A stretch of 64,000 nucleotides of DNA from Promicromonospora sp. AC04 (lineage in GTDB: Bacteria > Actinomycetota > Actinomycetes > Actinomycetales > Cellulomonadaceae), in assembly GCF_003058225.1 (NCBI RefSeq), contig NZ_QBUG01000002.1, positions 248,001 through 312,000 on the forward strand, given 5' to 3'. Position 1 is the stretch's first letter. Every line of letters starts with the position of its first letter. The position numbers and the translations under genes are program-made. Positions 1 through 8,780 of the stretch are shown here, piece after piece. The notes beneath the pieces are model-generated. The model ran no database searches and was not told the DNA's origin. It worked only from the letters and a program-made list of their open reading frames with translations.

Positions 1-714
1 GCTCATGTTCGAGTGCTCGGCAAGGTCGCTCAGGGTCAGCGGCTTGTGCAAGTTCTGCAGCGCCCACTGCCGGGCGGCGGACGTGTCGTTCGCCGTCGCG
101 TCGGGGACCGGGTGTTGGATGTACTGCGCCTGGCCCCCCTCGCGCCACGGGGGGACGACGCAGCTGCGGGCCACATGGTTGGCGATCTCGCTGCCGTGGT
201 CCTTGCGGACAAGGTGCAGGCAGACATCGATGCCGGCAACGGCACCGGCCGAGGTCAGCACGTCGCCTTCGTCGACGAACAGGACGTTCGGGTCGAGTTC
301 CACCTGCGGGTACCACTCCCGGAAGAGGCCCGTGGCGTGCCAGTGCGTGGTGGCCCGGCGCCCGTCGAGCAGTCCCGCCGCGGCCAGCACGAAGGCGCCG
401 GTGCAGGTCGACACGATCCGGGTGCCGGGGGCCACGTACGCGAGGACTTGCGCCAGGTCGACCAGCGTTTCACGGCGGGGGTTGCTGGTGTAAAACGGTG
501 GGACGATCACGGTGTCGGCGGTGCGCAACACCTCCGGGCCATGCTCGACGGTGATGGAGAAGTCCTCGCTGGTGCGCACCGGGTGACCGTCGATGGTGCA
601 GGTCACGACCTCGTAGCGGCCGTCCGCGGCGCCGAAGACGCGGTGGGGAATGCCCAGGTCGAACGGGTACACCCCGTGCAGGGCGAGGACAACGACGCGG
701 TGCGCCTTGGTCAT
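1..714 (-). CDS. GlxA-family transcriptional regulator (C-terminus cut by window edge)
   Basis: The reading frame starts at ATG 714 and is still open at base 1, giving 238 residues. Residues 1 to about 190 form a DJ-1/PfpI (GATase1-like) sensor domain, with the nucleophile-elbow motif STCTGAF around Cys104. The last roughly 25 residues (QNLHKPLTLSDLAEHSNMS) are the start of an AraC-type helix-turn-helix domain, most of which lies outside the window. Family members are cytoplasmic activators or repressors that usually respond to a small metabolite; the ligand cannot be told here. It diverges from the oxidoreductase fusion at 784 with 69 bp between, so it may control that gene. That regulatory link is an inference from position only. 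Confidence 0.85.
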   Translation of the reverse strand, partial: MTKAHRVVVLALHGVYPFDLGIPHRVFGAADGRYEVVTCTIDGHPVRTSEDFSITVEHGPEVLRTADTVIVPPFYTSNPRRETLVDLAQVLAYVAPGTRIVSTCTGAFVLAAAGLLDGRRATTHWHATGLFREWYPQVELDPNVLFVDEGDVLTSAGAVAGIDVCLHLVRKDHGSEIANHVARSCVVPPWREGGQAQYIQHPVPDATANDTSAARQWALQNLHKPLTLSDLAEHSNMS

Positions 715-734
715 GGCAGGATCCCGTCGAAAAT

Positions 735-758
735 TGGCGATCATGCCATTGTAGTGGC
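735..758. promoter_or_regulatory. Overlapping inverted half-sites between divergent genes
   Basis: The 69-bp gap between the GlxA-like gene and the oxidoreductase fusion contains TGGC-N6-GCCA (735-748) overlapping GCCA-N6-TGGC (745-758). These short symmetric sites are where a divergent AraC/GlxA-type regulator could bind. The arms are only 4 bp, so the operator call is tentative. Confidence 0.3.
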
Positions 759-783
759 CTGTGACGGCGGCCAGGCTGGGCCC

Positions 784-2529
784 ATGACGGACATTGAAAC
801 CATGCGAGCCATCAGCCAGGACGTCTACGGCGCCCCCGACGTGCTGCAGGAGACCCTGCTACCCAAACCGGCGCCCGGGGTGAGTGAGATCCTGGTCGCC
901 GTTCACGCGGCCGGGGTCAACCCGACCGACTGGTGGAGCCGAGCCCAGTCCACGTTCATCGCCCGGCTGCCGCAGGTGCTCGGCTGGGACGTCTCCGGCG
1001 TGGTCGAGGCCGTCGGCGTGGGCGTCACCGTGTTCAAGCCCGGCGACGAGGTCTTCGGCATGCTGCCGTACCCGGGCGGAGCCGGCTCGCACGCCGAGTA
1101 CGTGACCGGGCCGGCCCGCGTCTTCACGCACAAGCCCGCCGGGATCGACCACGTCCAGGCCGGTGCGCTGCCGCTGGCCGCGCTGACCGCCTACCAGGCA
1201 CTGGTCGACACCGCCGGCGTCCGGGCCGGGCAGCGAGTCCTGATCCACGCGGCGGCCGGCGGCGTCGGTCACCTCGCCGTGCAGATCGCCAAGGCCCGCG
1301 GCGCGTACGTCATTGGCACCGCCAGCGCAGCCAAACACGACTTCCTGCGATCCCTCGGTGCCGACGAGGTCATCGACTACCACAGCGTCGACTTCACCGA
1401 GGTGCTCAGCGACATCGACGTGGTCCTCGACCCGATCTCCCGTGACTCCGCCGCCCGCGCCCGATCCGTGGCCGTGCTGCGCCCGGGCGGCACCCTCGTC
1501 TCGATCCTTCCGGTACCCATCGACGCCGGCGAACTAGCGACGATCGCCGAGCGGGGGATCCGCTACGAGTCGCTGCTGGTCGAGGCCGACCAGGCCGGCA
1601 TGCAGGCCATCGCCGCCCTGGTCGAGACCGGCGCACTGCGCGCCCACGTCGAGGCCACCTTCCCGCTCGCCGAGGCCGCGAAGGCGCACGCGCTCGGCGA
1701 GACCGGCCGTACGAGCGGCAAGATCGTGCTGACCGTTCGAGACAGCAAGGCACAACTTGCCCAGCAACTGCTGCATGACGTGTTCGTCCTCGGTGACACG
1801 GCCATCGTCGATCGGGTCGTGCGGCCCGATTCTTACATCCAGCACAACCCCCTGGCGCCCGACGGAGCCGACGCCCTCAAGTACTTCAGCGGCGCCATGC
1901 GACAGCAGTTCCCGCAGGCCGCCTTCGAGCCCCGACGGGTCATCACCGACGGCGATCTGGTCCTGCTGCACTCCCGCTACGTCATGGTGCCGGGCACCGA
2001 GGGTCTGGCCGTGTTCGACCTGTTCCGCTTCCAGGACGGCAAGATCGCCGAGCACTGGGACGTCATTCAGGAAGTGCCCGCCACCACGGCCAGCGGCAAC
2101 GACATGTTCGCCACGCTCAGCGAGCCGCGGACCGACGCGATCGGGCAGCGCTGGTTCACCGCCTACCACAAGGAACTGGTCACCGCGTTCGTCGACCAAC
2201 TGCTGGTCCGCAAGGACCTGACCGCCATCGACGCCTACGTCGGCGCCGACCACCACGAACACAACCCGAACATCCCCGGCGGCGCAGCCGGCCTCAAGGC
2301 CGGCCTGGGCAGCTACTTCGACAAGTTCCCGCAGCTGAGTGTCACACCGAAACGCGTTATCGCCGAAGGCGACCTGGTCGCCGTGCACAGCCACTACGTC
2401 GACACGCCGGGCGAGCGTGGCCGGTCGGTCATCGACCTCTTCCGGGTCCGCGATGCCAGGATCGTCGAGCACTGGAGCTCCGAACAGGCCGTGCCCGAGA
2501 CCGCCGCCAACGACAACACGATGTTCTGA
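784..2529 (+). CDS. Zinc-less MDR (quinone-oxidoreductase-like) fused to two SnoaL-like domains
   Basis: The protein has 581 residues, starting at ATG 784. Residues 1-318 are an NADPH-dependent medium-chain dehydrogenase/reductase of the quinone-oxidoreductase type: GroES-like N-terminus (AAGVNPTDWW), cofactor loop HAAAGGVGHLAVQIAKARGA, and no catalytic zinc ligands. After it come two tandem NTF2/SnoaL-like domains (about 322-449 and 452-581). They share the signatures HNPLAPDG / HNPNIPGG and EHWDVIQEVP / EHWSSEQAVP, so they look like a duplication. Stand-alone SnoaL-like proteins of this kind are common, and stand-alone MDR proteins are about 310 residues; a single chain carrying one MDR and two SnoaL units is unusual. 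No stop codon separates the units. The reaction is unknown. The divergent GlxA-type gene is the likely regulator. Confidence 0.85.
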   Translation: MTDIETMRAISQDVYGAPDVLQETLLPKPAPGVSEILVAVHAAGVNPTDWWSRAQSTFIARLPQVLGWDVSGVVEAVGVGVTVFKPGDEVFGMLPYPGGAGSHAEYVTGPARVFTHKPAGIDHVQAGALPLAALTAYQALVDTAGVRAGQRVLIHAAAGGVGHLAVQIAKARGAYVIGTASAAKHDFLRSLGADEVIDYHSVDFTEVLSDIDVVLDPISRDSAARARSVAVLRPGGTLVSILPVPIDAGELATIAERGIRYESLLVEADQAGMQAIAALVETGALRAHVEATFPLAEAAKAHALGETGRTSGKIVLTVRDSKAQLAQQLLHDVFVLGDTAIVDRVVRPDSYIQHNPLAPDGADALKYFSGAMRQQFPQAAFEPRRVITDGDLVLLHSRYVMVPGTEGLAVFDLFRFQDGKIAEHWDVIQEVPATTASGNDMFATLSEPRTDAIGQRWFTAYHKELVTAFVDQLLVRKDLTAIDAYVGADHHEHNPNIPGGAAGLKAGLGSYFDKFPQLSVTPKRVIAEGDLVAVHSHYVDTPGERGRSVIDLFRVRDARIVEHWSSEQAVPETAANDNTMF

Positions 2530-2586
2530 CAGCCGCCGGGGTCGGGGCGAGCGCCGCCTCCGGACCGACCACCCGGACCAGCCCGG

Positions 2587-2627
2587 AAATAAAAACAGCC
2601 GGACCTACGATTTCGTAGGTCCGGCTG
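2587..2627 (-). terminator. Rho-independent terminator of the tRNA-fMet gene
   Basis: A 15-bp perfect stem (2596-2610 pairs with 2613-2627, core AGCCGGACCTACGA) is followed on the minus strand by a T-rich run (TTTTTATTT). It lies 29 bp downstream of the tRNA 3' end, so it should terminate the tRNA transcript. Confidence 0.85.
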
Positions 2628-2655
2628 CCCGCGATGTCCTGCGACATCACACTTG

Positions 2656-2729
2656 TAGCGGGGGCAGGATTTGAACCTGCGACCTCTGGGTTATGAGCCC
2701 AGCGAGCTACCGAGCTGCTCCACCCCGCG
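2656..2729 (-). tRNA. tRNA-fMet (CAT), initiator type
   Basis: The cloverleaf can be drawn by eye: acceptor CGCGGGG/CCCCGCT, D-arm with AGCAGCTCGGTAGCT, anticodon loop CTCATAA (anticodon CAT), and T-arm GCAGG-TTCAAAT-CCTGC. Two initiator hallmarks are present: three consecutive G:C pairs at the base of the anticodon stem (GGG/CCC), and an unpaired position 1-72 (C and T). CCA is not encoded. Length is 74 nt. Confidence 0.95.
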
Positions 2730-2840
2730 TCGGTAACCCCTACTTTACGCACCCCCGGCGGCTAAGTGCAAACCGGTCCGACCGGTCGAGACGCAGGTCA
2801 CAGCCAGTCGAACCGATCCGGCCGTGGAACGATCGTCCCC

Positions 2841-3656
2841 ATGACGACGGAGCTGAGCGATACGACCCTGACCGCCGACCGGATCGTCCATCTCACCGAC
2901 CAGCTTGCCGCCCTTCCCCACCTGCGACCGGCCCCCCGCACCAACGCCCTCTTTGGTGACCTGGTACAGGCGGTCCTCGCGACGCCGGACCGCCAAGCCC
3001 GAGACATCCTGGCGCACCCCGAGGTCCACCGCCGACGGGACACCATCCGCGGTCTCTCCGCGCGCGGCGAGACCGCGCTCGAACACGCCTGGGCGGAGCA
3101 CATCGTCACAGCGCCCGACCCGCGGGCGGCACTCGCCGAGTTTCCCTACCTCGACAACTACCACCGGCTCACGGCCCTGGAGGCCCGCCTGATCACCCAC
3201 TCGGGCGGTACGCCGACGGCGGTCGCCGTCCTCGGCAGTGGACCGCTCCCGCTCAGCACCCTCGGATACGCCGACGCGCTCGGCGCCACCGTCGTCGGCC
3301 TGGACCGGGACGTGACAGCGGTCGCCCTCGCCCGGCAGGTGGCCGCCCGGGTGGGGTCCGCGGCGGTCCGGTTCGAGCGGGCCGACGCCGCCGACGTCGG
3401 GCTCACGGGTTACGACGCAGTGGTGCTCGCCGCGCTGGTGGGCGAGACGCCGTCGGCCAAGGCCGGGATCCTGCGCCAGGTGGCCGGCGCCATGCGACCC
3501 GGGGCGCTGCTGCTCGCGCGCAGCGCGCGCGGCCTGCGCACCCTGCTGTACCCGCCCGTCGACCTGGGGGCGATGCCCGGCTTCGAGGTGCTGGAGGTCG
3601 TGCACCCCACCGACGACGTCATCAACTCGGTGGTGGTCGCCCGTCGAGCCGGCTGA
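2841..3656 (+). CDS. Nicotianamine synthase-like protein
   Basis: The protein has 271 residues. The fold is a Rossmann-like methyltransferase of the nicotianamine synthase family: FPYLDNYHRLTALEARLI (family motif FPYxxNY) at about 106-123, SAM-binding loop VLGSGPLPLSTLGYA at about 136, an acidic strand end VVGLDRD, and the C-terminal motif HPTDDVINSVVVARR. Family members condense aminoalkyl groups from S-adenosylmethionine to make nicotianamine or, in bacteria, opine-type metallophore precursors (CntL-like). No opine dehydrogenase, metallophore exporter or importer lies nearby, so the product and role are open. The start is ATG 2841; a hexamer AACGAT lies 7 nt upstream, consistent with a leaderless mRNA. 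The gene converges on the UPF0182 gene through a bidirectional terminator. Confidence 0.82.
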   Translation: MTTELSDTTLTADRIVHLTDQLAALPHLRPAPRTNALFGDLVQAVLATPDRQARDILAHPEVHRRRDTIRGLSARGETALEHAWAEHIVTAPDPRAALAEFPYLDNYHRLTALEARLITHSGGTPTAVAVLGSGPLPLSTLGYADALGATVVGLDRDVTAVALARQVAARVGSAAVRFERADAADVGLTGYDAVVLAALVGETPSAKAGILRQVAGAMRPGALLLARSARGLRTLLYPPVDLGAMPGFEVLEVVHPTDDVINSVVVARRAG

Positions 3657-3677
3657 GCCCGGCCTGAGTCCCCGCAC

Positions 3678-3717
3678 GGAAAAGGCTCCCCGGTGCGAGC
3701 ACCGGGGAGCCTTTTCC
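3678..3717. terminator. Bidirectional rho-independent terminator
   Basis: Perfect 19-bp inverted repeat (GGAAAAGGCTCCCCGGTGC and its complement) with a 2-nt centre. The A and T runs lie on both sides of the GC core, so it works in both directions. It separates the convergent nicotianamine-synthase-like gene and the UPF0182 gene. Confidence 0.9.
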
Positions 3718-3756
3718 TGCGCGTACTACGCGGTCAGCGCGCGACGGCCGCGGGGT

Positions 3757-6700
3757 TTACCCCGCCGAGCCGCTCTGCGCTTCCTCGGCTGCGATCGCGT
3801 CCTCGAGCGCCTGCTGCAGGCGTTCCTGCGCCTCGCCGTAGGCGGTCCAGTCACCGTCCCGCTGGGCGGCGTTGGCGTCCTCCATGGCGTCGGCCGCTTC
3901 CTGCAGCGCGGCGTCGAGCTCCGTTGACGGCTCCCCGCCGGTACCCGACTCCTCGGTCGGCTCGGTGCTCGGCTCCGTGCTCGGCTCAGTACCCGGTTCA
4001 CCCGTGGGCGGAGCGGTCGGCGCCTCGTCCGTAGCCGTACCCGCGTCGCCTGCCTGTGCACCCGAGTCGCCGCCGAACACCTGGTCCAGCGCCTCGTCGA
4101 GCGTGTCGGCGAAGCCGATGTCGTCACCGAACGCGACCAGCACCTTGCGCAGCAGCGGGAACTGCGTGCCGCCGGTCGACTGGATGTACACCGGCTGCAC
4201 GTACAGCAGGCCGCCGCCCATGGGCAGGGTGAGCTGGTTGCCGCGCCGCACCGTGGACGAACCGATCTGGAGGAGATTCAGCTGCTCGGAGATCGTCGGG
4301 TTGGAGTCGAAGTTGTTCTGCACCTGGCCGGGGCCGGGCACAGTCGTATCTCGTGGCAGCTCCAGCAGGCGTAGCTTGCCGTAGTCCTCGGCCTTGGTGC
4401 CGGCCTGGTTCCCGGCGTCGGCGTCCACGGCGAGGAACCCGGTGAGCACCTCGCGGTCGGTGTTACCGCCCGGGATGAAGGTCGACGTGAGCGAGAACGA
4501 CGACTCCTCCTGTCCCGGCATCTGCAGCGTCAGGTAGTACGGCGGCTGCAGCGGCGCGGTGGTCGCCTCCGACGTCGGGTCGGTCGGGTTGTTCCAGAAG
4601 TCCTGACCGGAGAAGAACTCGGCGGAGTTCGTCACGTGGTACTGGCTGAGCAGCGTGCGCTGCACCTTGAACAGGTCCTCGGGGTACCGCAGGTGGCTCA
4701 TCAGGTCACCGGAGATCTCCTCCATCGGCTTGACCGACGTCGGGAAGACGTTGGTCCAGGCCTTCAGGATCGGGTCCTCGGCGTCCCACGCGTACAGGTC
4801 GACCGACCCGTCGTAGGCGTCGACCGTGGCCTTCACCGAGTTGCGGATGTAGTTGACCTCTTCCGGCAGCTCGACGGGCGCGCCCGTCTGCGTGGTGGTG
4901 GTGGTGAGCGTGTCCGCCACCGCCTCGTCCAGCGGCGTCGACGTCGAGTACGGGACGGCGTCGCTGGTGGTGTACGCGTCGATGATCCACTTCACGCGGC
5001 CGTCCACGACCGCCGGGTACGCCCGGTTGTCGAGCGTGAGCCACGGCGCGACCTTGCTGACGCGCTGCTGCGGGTCACGGTCGTAGAGGATCTGCGACTC
5101 GCTCGTCACGCGGTCGGAGAACAGGAGCTGCTCCTCGCCGAACTTCAGCGCGAACAGCAGCTTGCTCCCGAACGAGCCGACGCTCGGCCCGGCGTCGCCC
5201 GTGAACGTCGTGTTGACCTGGCCACCGTCGTCCGCGTCGTCGGCCTGGTAGTCGAGCTCCCACGCATCGGTGCCCTCGGGCGCGCCGACCACGGAGTACG
5301 TGGTGGTGCTGGGGCTGAAGTAGATGCGGGGCTCGTACTCGCCCTCCATGTCGGTGATCGCACCCTGCGACGGGATGCCGCCCTCGAAGAACGCCGGGCG
5401 TCCGTCCGGACCCGGCTGGTTGCCGTACGCGGCGACGACGCCGTAACCGTGCGTGTACACGGTGTGGTCGTTGACCCAGTTGCGCTGGTCCTGGCCCAGG
5501 CCGTCGAGGTTCAGCTCGCGCACCGCGATCACGGTGTCACGGGACTCGCCGTCGATCTCGTACTTGTCCACCGACAGGGAGTCGTTGAAGTTGTAGTACT
5601 GCTTGTTCTGCTGCAGCTGGCGGAACGACGGCGACACGACCTGCGGGTCCAGCAGCCGGATCGACGCCGCGGTGTCGGCGTCCGACCGCAGGGCGCCCTC
5701 CTCGGCCTCGGTGGTGGCGTCGTACTGCTCCTTCTCGACGTCGTCGATATCGAACGCCGACAACGTGGCGTCGATGTTGCGCTGGATGTACTCGGCCTCC
5801 AGCTCCTGCGCGTTCGGGTTCACCTGGAAGCGCTGCACGACGGCGGGGTAGATCCCGCCGATCGCGATGGCGGACACCACCATGAGCCCGACGCCGATCG
5901 CCGGCAGGCGCCAGTCGCCACGGAACGCGGTGACGATGAACAGCGCGGCGACGAAGATCGCGACCACCGTGAGGATGCCCTTGGCGGGGATCACGGCGTG
6001 CACGTCGGAGTACGAGGCGCCGTCGAACCGGTCGCCCGCGTTCGTCAGGATCGAGTACCGGTCCAGCCAGTAGTTGGCCGCGATCAGCAGCAGGAGGACG
6101 GCGCCGATGATGGCCAGGTGGATGCGCGCGGCGGGGGTGGTGCGGGGCCCGCCGGCCGCGGCCGGGCCGACCCGGAGCCCGCCGTACAGGTAGTGCGTGA
6201 TCAGCCCGGCGATGCCGGCGATCACCACCACCGAGATGAGGAACCCGACGCCGAACCGCAGCGCGGGCAGCGTGAAGACGAAGAACCCGATGTCCATGTT
6301 GAACTGCGGATCGGTCTCGCCGAACGGCTCGCTGTTGAACGCGAGCAGCACCGCGCGCCACTGCGCCGACGCCGCAACACCCGCGAAGAAGCCGACCAGG
6401 ACCGGGGCGGCGATCATCACTACCCGGCGCAGCGGCTCCACCGCCTCGCGATACTGGTCGAGCGTGGCCTGCTCGGGGGTGCTGGGCGCGTACACGGGGC
6501 GAGAGCGGTAGGCCGCGGTGAACGACCAGAACACGGATCCCGCCATGACCACGAACCCGGTTGCGAACAGGGCTGCGCGCATGCCCCACTCGGTCCAGAT
6601 CACCCGGGAGAACCCGAGCTGCCCGAACCACATCACCTCGGTCCAGAACTGCGCTAGGAGAAGCAGGGCTGCGATGACGACGGCGACTGCGACGACCGCC

Positions 6701-6774
6701 ACCCCCAGCGGACTGCGTCGTCGGGCTCGGGGGGCGCCGCCGGAAGGGCGGCGCGGTGCTGCGGCGAAGGACAC
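3757..6774 (-). CDS. UPF0182 family large membrane protein
   Basis: The protein has 1005 residues and starts at GTG 6774, with an upstream GAGGT as possible ribosome-binding site. Seven hydrophobic segments lie in the first 320 residues (near 22-50, 66-90, 117-138, 158-200 as one long pair, 220-245, 268-286 and 292-316). A large domain of about 600 residues follows, and then an acidic Pro/Thr/Glu-rich tail with repeats of the type EPSTEPSTEPTEE. This matches the UPF0182 (COG1615) family, which is widespread in Actinobacteria and of unknown biochemical function. In M. tuberculosis the homologue (Rv3193c) sits next to the PDZ protease gene, as here. The C-terminal region after the low-complexity tract may form a short coiled coil. 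Confidence 0.92.
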   Translation of the reverse strand: MSFAAAPRRPSGGAPRARRRSPLGVAVVAVAVVIAALLLLAQFWTEVMWFGQLGFSRVIWTEWGMRAALFATGFVVMAGSVFWSFTAAYRSRPVYAPSTPEQATLDQYREAVEPLRRVVMIAAPVLVGFFAGVAASAQWRAVLLAFNSEPFGETDPQFNMDIGFFVFTLPALRFGVGFLISVVVIAGIAGLITHYLYGGLRVGPAAAGGPRTTPAARIHLAIIGAVLLLLIAANYWLDRYSILTNAGDRFDGASYSDVHAVIPAKGILTVVAIFVAALFIVTAFRGDWRLPAIGVGLMVVSAIAIGGIYPAVVQRFQVNPNAQELEAEYIQRNIDATLSAFDIDDVEKEQYDATTEAEEGALRSDADTAASIRLLDPQVVSPSFRQLQQNKQYYNFNDSLSVDKYEIDGESRDTVIAVRELNLDGLGQDQRNWVNDHTVYTHGYGVVAAYGNQPGPDGRPAFFEGGIPSQGAITDMEGEYEPRIYFSPSTTTYSVVGAPEGTDAWELDYQADDADDGGQVNTTFTGDAGPSVGSFGSKLLFALKFGEEQLLFSDRVTSESQILYDRDPQQRVSKVAPWLTLDNRAYPAVVDGRVKWIIDAYTTSDAVPYSTSTPLDEAVADTLTTTTTQTGAPVELPEEVNYIRNSVKATVDAYDGSVDLYAWDAEDPILKAWTNVFPTSVKPMEEISGDLMSHLRYPEDLFKVQRTLLSQYHVTNSAEFFSGQDFWNNPTDPTSEATTAPLQPPYYLTLQMPGQEESSFSLTSTFIPGGNTDREVLTGFLAVDADAGNQAGTKAEDYGKLRLLELPRDTTVPGPGQVQNNFDSNPTISEQLNLLQIGSSTVRRGNQLTLPMGGGLLYVQPVYIQSTGGTQFPLLRKVLVAFGDDIGFADTLDEALDQVFGGDSGAQAGDAGTATDEAPTAPPTGEPGTEPSTEPSTEPTEESGTGGEPSTELDAALQEAADAMEDANAAQRDGDWTAYGEAQERLQQALEDAIAAEEAQSGSAG

Positions 6775-6917
6775 TTCTGCGTTACCTCACGTCATCAATG
6801 GTTGGGCCGTACGCAGGTGGAACGGCCAGGCTCTGGTCAAGGTTCCCAACACAAGGTTCCCACATCCTCCAGATGTGCAACACGCGGTCAACAGGTCGGC
6901 ACGGACGCCCCCGAACG

Positions 6918-8045
6918 TCAGGTGCACGTCGGGAGGTCACCACCCTCGCCGCGCCCGATCTGCTCGACGGCGTCGCGCGCCTGCGCGAGCGTCGACACCT
7001 TCACCACGTTCAGCCCGTCGGGCACGTTGCCGACCACCTGGTCGCAGTTGTCGGCTGGTGCGAGGAACCACTTGGCGTCGTCCCGGACGGCGCCGTACAG
7101 CTTCTGCTCGATGCCGCCGATGGGGCCGACCGTGCCCTCGGGGCTCATCGTCCCGGTACCGGCGATGATCTGGCCGTTCGCCTCGTCCTCCGGCGTGAGC
7201 TTGTCGATGATGCCGAGCGCGAACATGGTGCCCGCGCTGGGTCCGCCGATGTTCTCGATCTCGATGGAGACGTCGACGGGGAAGTCGTAGTGCGGGTCGA
7301 TGAAGACGCCGAGCACCGCGCGCTGCCCGTTGTCGGCGGTGGTGATCGTGACGTCCATGGTGCGCTTGCCGCGCTGCACGCCGAGCGTCACGTCGTCGCC
7401 CGGCGTCGTCGCCGCGAGCCCGTCGATGAGGTCCGCGTAGGTGCCGACGGGGTCGCCCTGGAACTCCTTGATGACGTCGCCCTCCTCGAGCTTGCCCTCG
7501 GCCCCGGAGCCCTGCTCCGTCCCGGCCACGTCGAGGACGGCGGGCACGTCGTAGCCGAGCTCGGTCAGCGCCGCGGCCGTTGCCGACTCCTGCGAGGACA
7601 CCATCTCGGCCTGGCTGGCCTCCTGCTGCTGCTCCTTGGTGGTCGCCTCGGGGAAGATCGCCTCCACCGGGAGCACCGAGCGCTGCGGGTCCAGCCAGCC
7701 CTGGATCACCTGCCCCGACATCATCGGGTAGCCCGGCCCGCCCAGCACGGAGACCGTCGTCAGCCGCAGCTGTCCAGTGGACTCGTACGTCCGGGCGCCC
7801 TCGATCTGGATGAGGTTCCGCTCGAGCGTGTCCTCGGTGGGTCCCGGCGAACGCATCGCGTAGGGCGTGGGCACCACCAGCGCCACCGCGGCCAGGACTG
7901 CCGTAGCCAGCAGAGAGACACCCAGCGTCACGGTGCGGCGCGTGATCGGCGCGACCACGGCCTCGGGATCCTCGAACGGTGAGGGCTCGGGCTGCGGGGC
8001 GTGCTGGAGGTCGCGCATGTCAGTCACCGGCCCATCATTCCTCAC
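6918..8045 (-). CDS. PDZ domain-containing Lon-like (S16) membrane-anchored protease
   Basis: The protein has 375 residues and starts at GTG 8045 (an in-frame ATG at 8018 is the alternative). One transmembrane segment at about 38-59 anchors it. A PDZ domain (roughly 165-240) precedes a Lon-type proteolytic domain. The Ser-Lys dyad is visible as Ser270 in IGGPSAGTMFAL and Lys315 in GGIEQKLYGA. The ATPase part of Lon is absent, as expected for the YlbL/Rv3194c type. The catalytic domain should face outward. Its neighbour downstream is the UPF0182 gene (143 bp gap), the same order as in mycobacteria. Substrates are unknown. Confidence 0.9.
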   Translation of the reverse strand: MRNDGPVTDMRDLQHAPQPEPSPFEDPEAVVAPITRRTVTLGVSLLATAVLAAVALVVPTPYAMRSPGPTEDTLERNLIQIEGARTYESTGQLRLTTVSVLGGPGYPMMSGQVIQGWLDPQRSVLPVEAIFPEATTKEQQQEASQAEMVSSQESATAAALTELGYDVPAVLDVAGTEQGSGAEGKLEEGDVIKEFQGDPVGTYADLIDGLAATTPGDDVTLGVQRGKRTMDVTITTADNGQRAVLGVFIDPHYDFPVDVSIEIENIGGPSAGTMFALGIIDKLTPEDEANGQIIAGTGTMSPEGTVGPIGGIEQKLYGAVRDDAKWFLAPADNCDQVVGNVPDGLNVVKVSTLAQARDAVEQIGRGEGGDLPTCT

Positions 8046-8192
8046 TTGACTGAGGGTTCCGTGAAAACTGCCCCGGCGGCGGCTCCGGCGGGTGTTCGAC
8101 GCACGCTACCTATTACGCCGTTGTGCAAAGTTTTTCCACCCGAACGGTGTGTTATACCCCACCTCGACGCCGATAACCGCTACGGTCGTTCC

Positions 8193-8735
8193 GTGGCCCA
8201 CGACGCCTTGACGTCCGTGGAGGTGCGCCGGAGCCGCCGTCGCACCGCCACGGTGAGCGCATATCGCGACGGTGGACGAACCATCGTCGCGATTCCCGCG
8301 CGCTTCTCTCGGGCTCAGGAGCGAGAGTGGGTGGCCAAGATGGTGGCCCGGCTCGAGGACAAGGAACGGCGCCGCCGTCCGTCCGACCAGGAGCTGATGG
8401 ACCGCGCCGGTGAGCTCTCCGTCAAGTATCTCGACGGCCGGGCCAGGCCCTCCAGCGTGCGCTGGTCGTCGAACCAGGGCCGGCGCTGGGGGTCGTGCAC
8501 GCTGCTGGACGGCTCCATCCGCATCTCCACCCGGCTGCAGGGCATGCCGTCCTGGGTGCTCGACTACGTGCTGCTGCACGAGCTGGCGCACCTGTTGCAC
8601 GCCGGCCACGGCCCGGAGTTCTGGCGGATCCTCGAGGTCTACCCCAAGACGGACCGGGCGCGCGGTTTCCTGGAGGGCGCGTCGTTCGCACAGGACGACC
8701 CGGGGCACGTCACGTCGGACGACGGCGACGACTGA
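8193..8735 (+). CDS. YgjP/SprT-like zinc metallopeptidase (M48-type, DUF45)
   Basis: The protein has 180 residues. The C-terminal half carries the zincin signature LLHELAHLLHAGHGPEFW, that is HExxH followed by a further His, typical of the YgjP-like (DUF45) metal-dependent hydrolases. An RWGSC motif upstream (QGRRWGSCTLLDGSIRIS) is also a family hallmark. The start is set at GTG 8193 because TACGGT (8181-8186) lies exactly 6 nt before it, the arrangement of a leaderless promoter seen repeatedly in this window. It diverges from the PDZ protease gene. Function beyond peptidase-like activity is not known. Confidence 0.85.
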   Translation: MAHDALTSVEVRRSRRRTATVSAYRDGGRTIVAIPARFSRAQEREWVAKMVARLEDKERRRRPSDQELMDRAGELSVKYLDGRARPSSVRWSSNQGRRWGSCTLLDGSIRISTRLQGMPSWVLDYVLLHELAHLLHAGHGPEFWRILEVYPKTDRARGFLEGASFAQDDPGHVTSDDGDD

Positions 8736-8753
8736 CCGAGACCGACCGGGCCT

Positions 8754-8780
8754 CGGGAGCGGCGCTACCGCACGCTCCCG
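8754..8780. terminator. Hairpin between convergent genes
   Basis: CGGGAGCG (8754-8761) and CGCTCCCG (8773-8780) form an 8-bp stem in the 45-bp gap between the convergent DUF45 and DUF2342 genes. There is no U-tract, so termination is only likely. Confidence 0.5.

Noticed and set aside
13-783. N-terminal extension of the oxidoreductase fusion on the plus strand
   Set aside because: The extension is antisense to the GlxA-family gene and has no similarity; ATG 784 begins the MDR domain.
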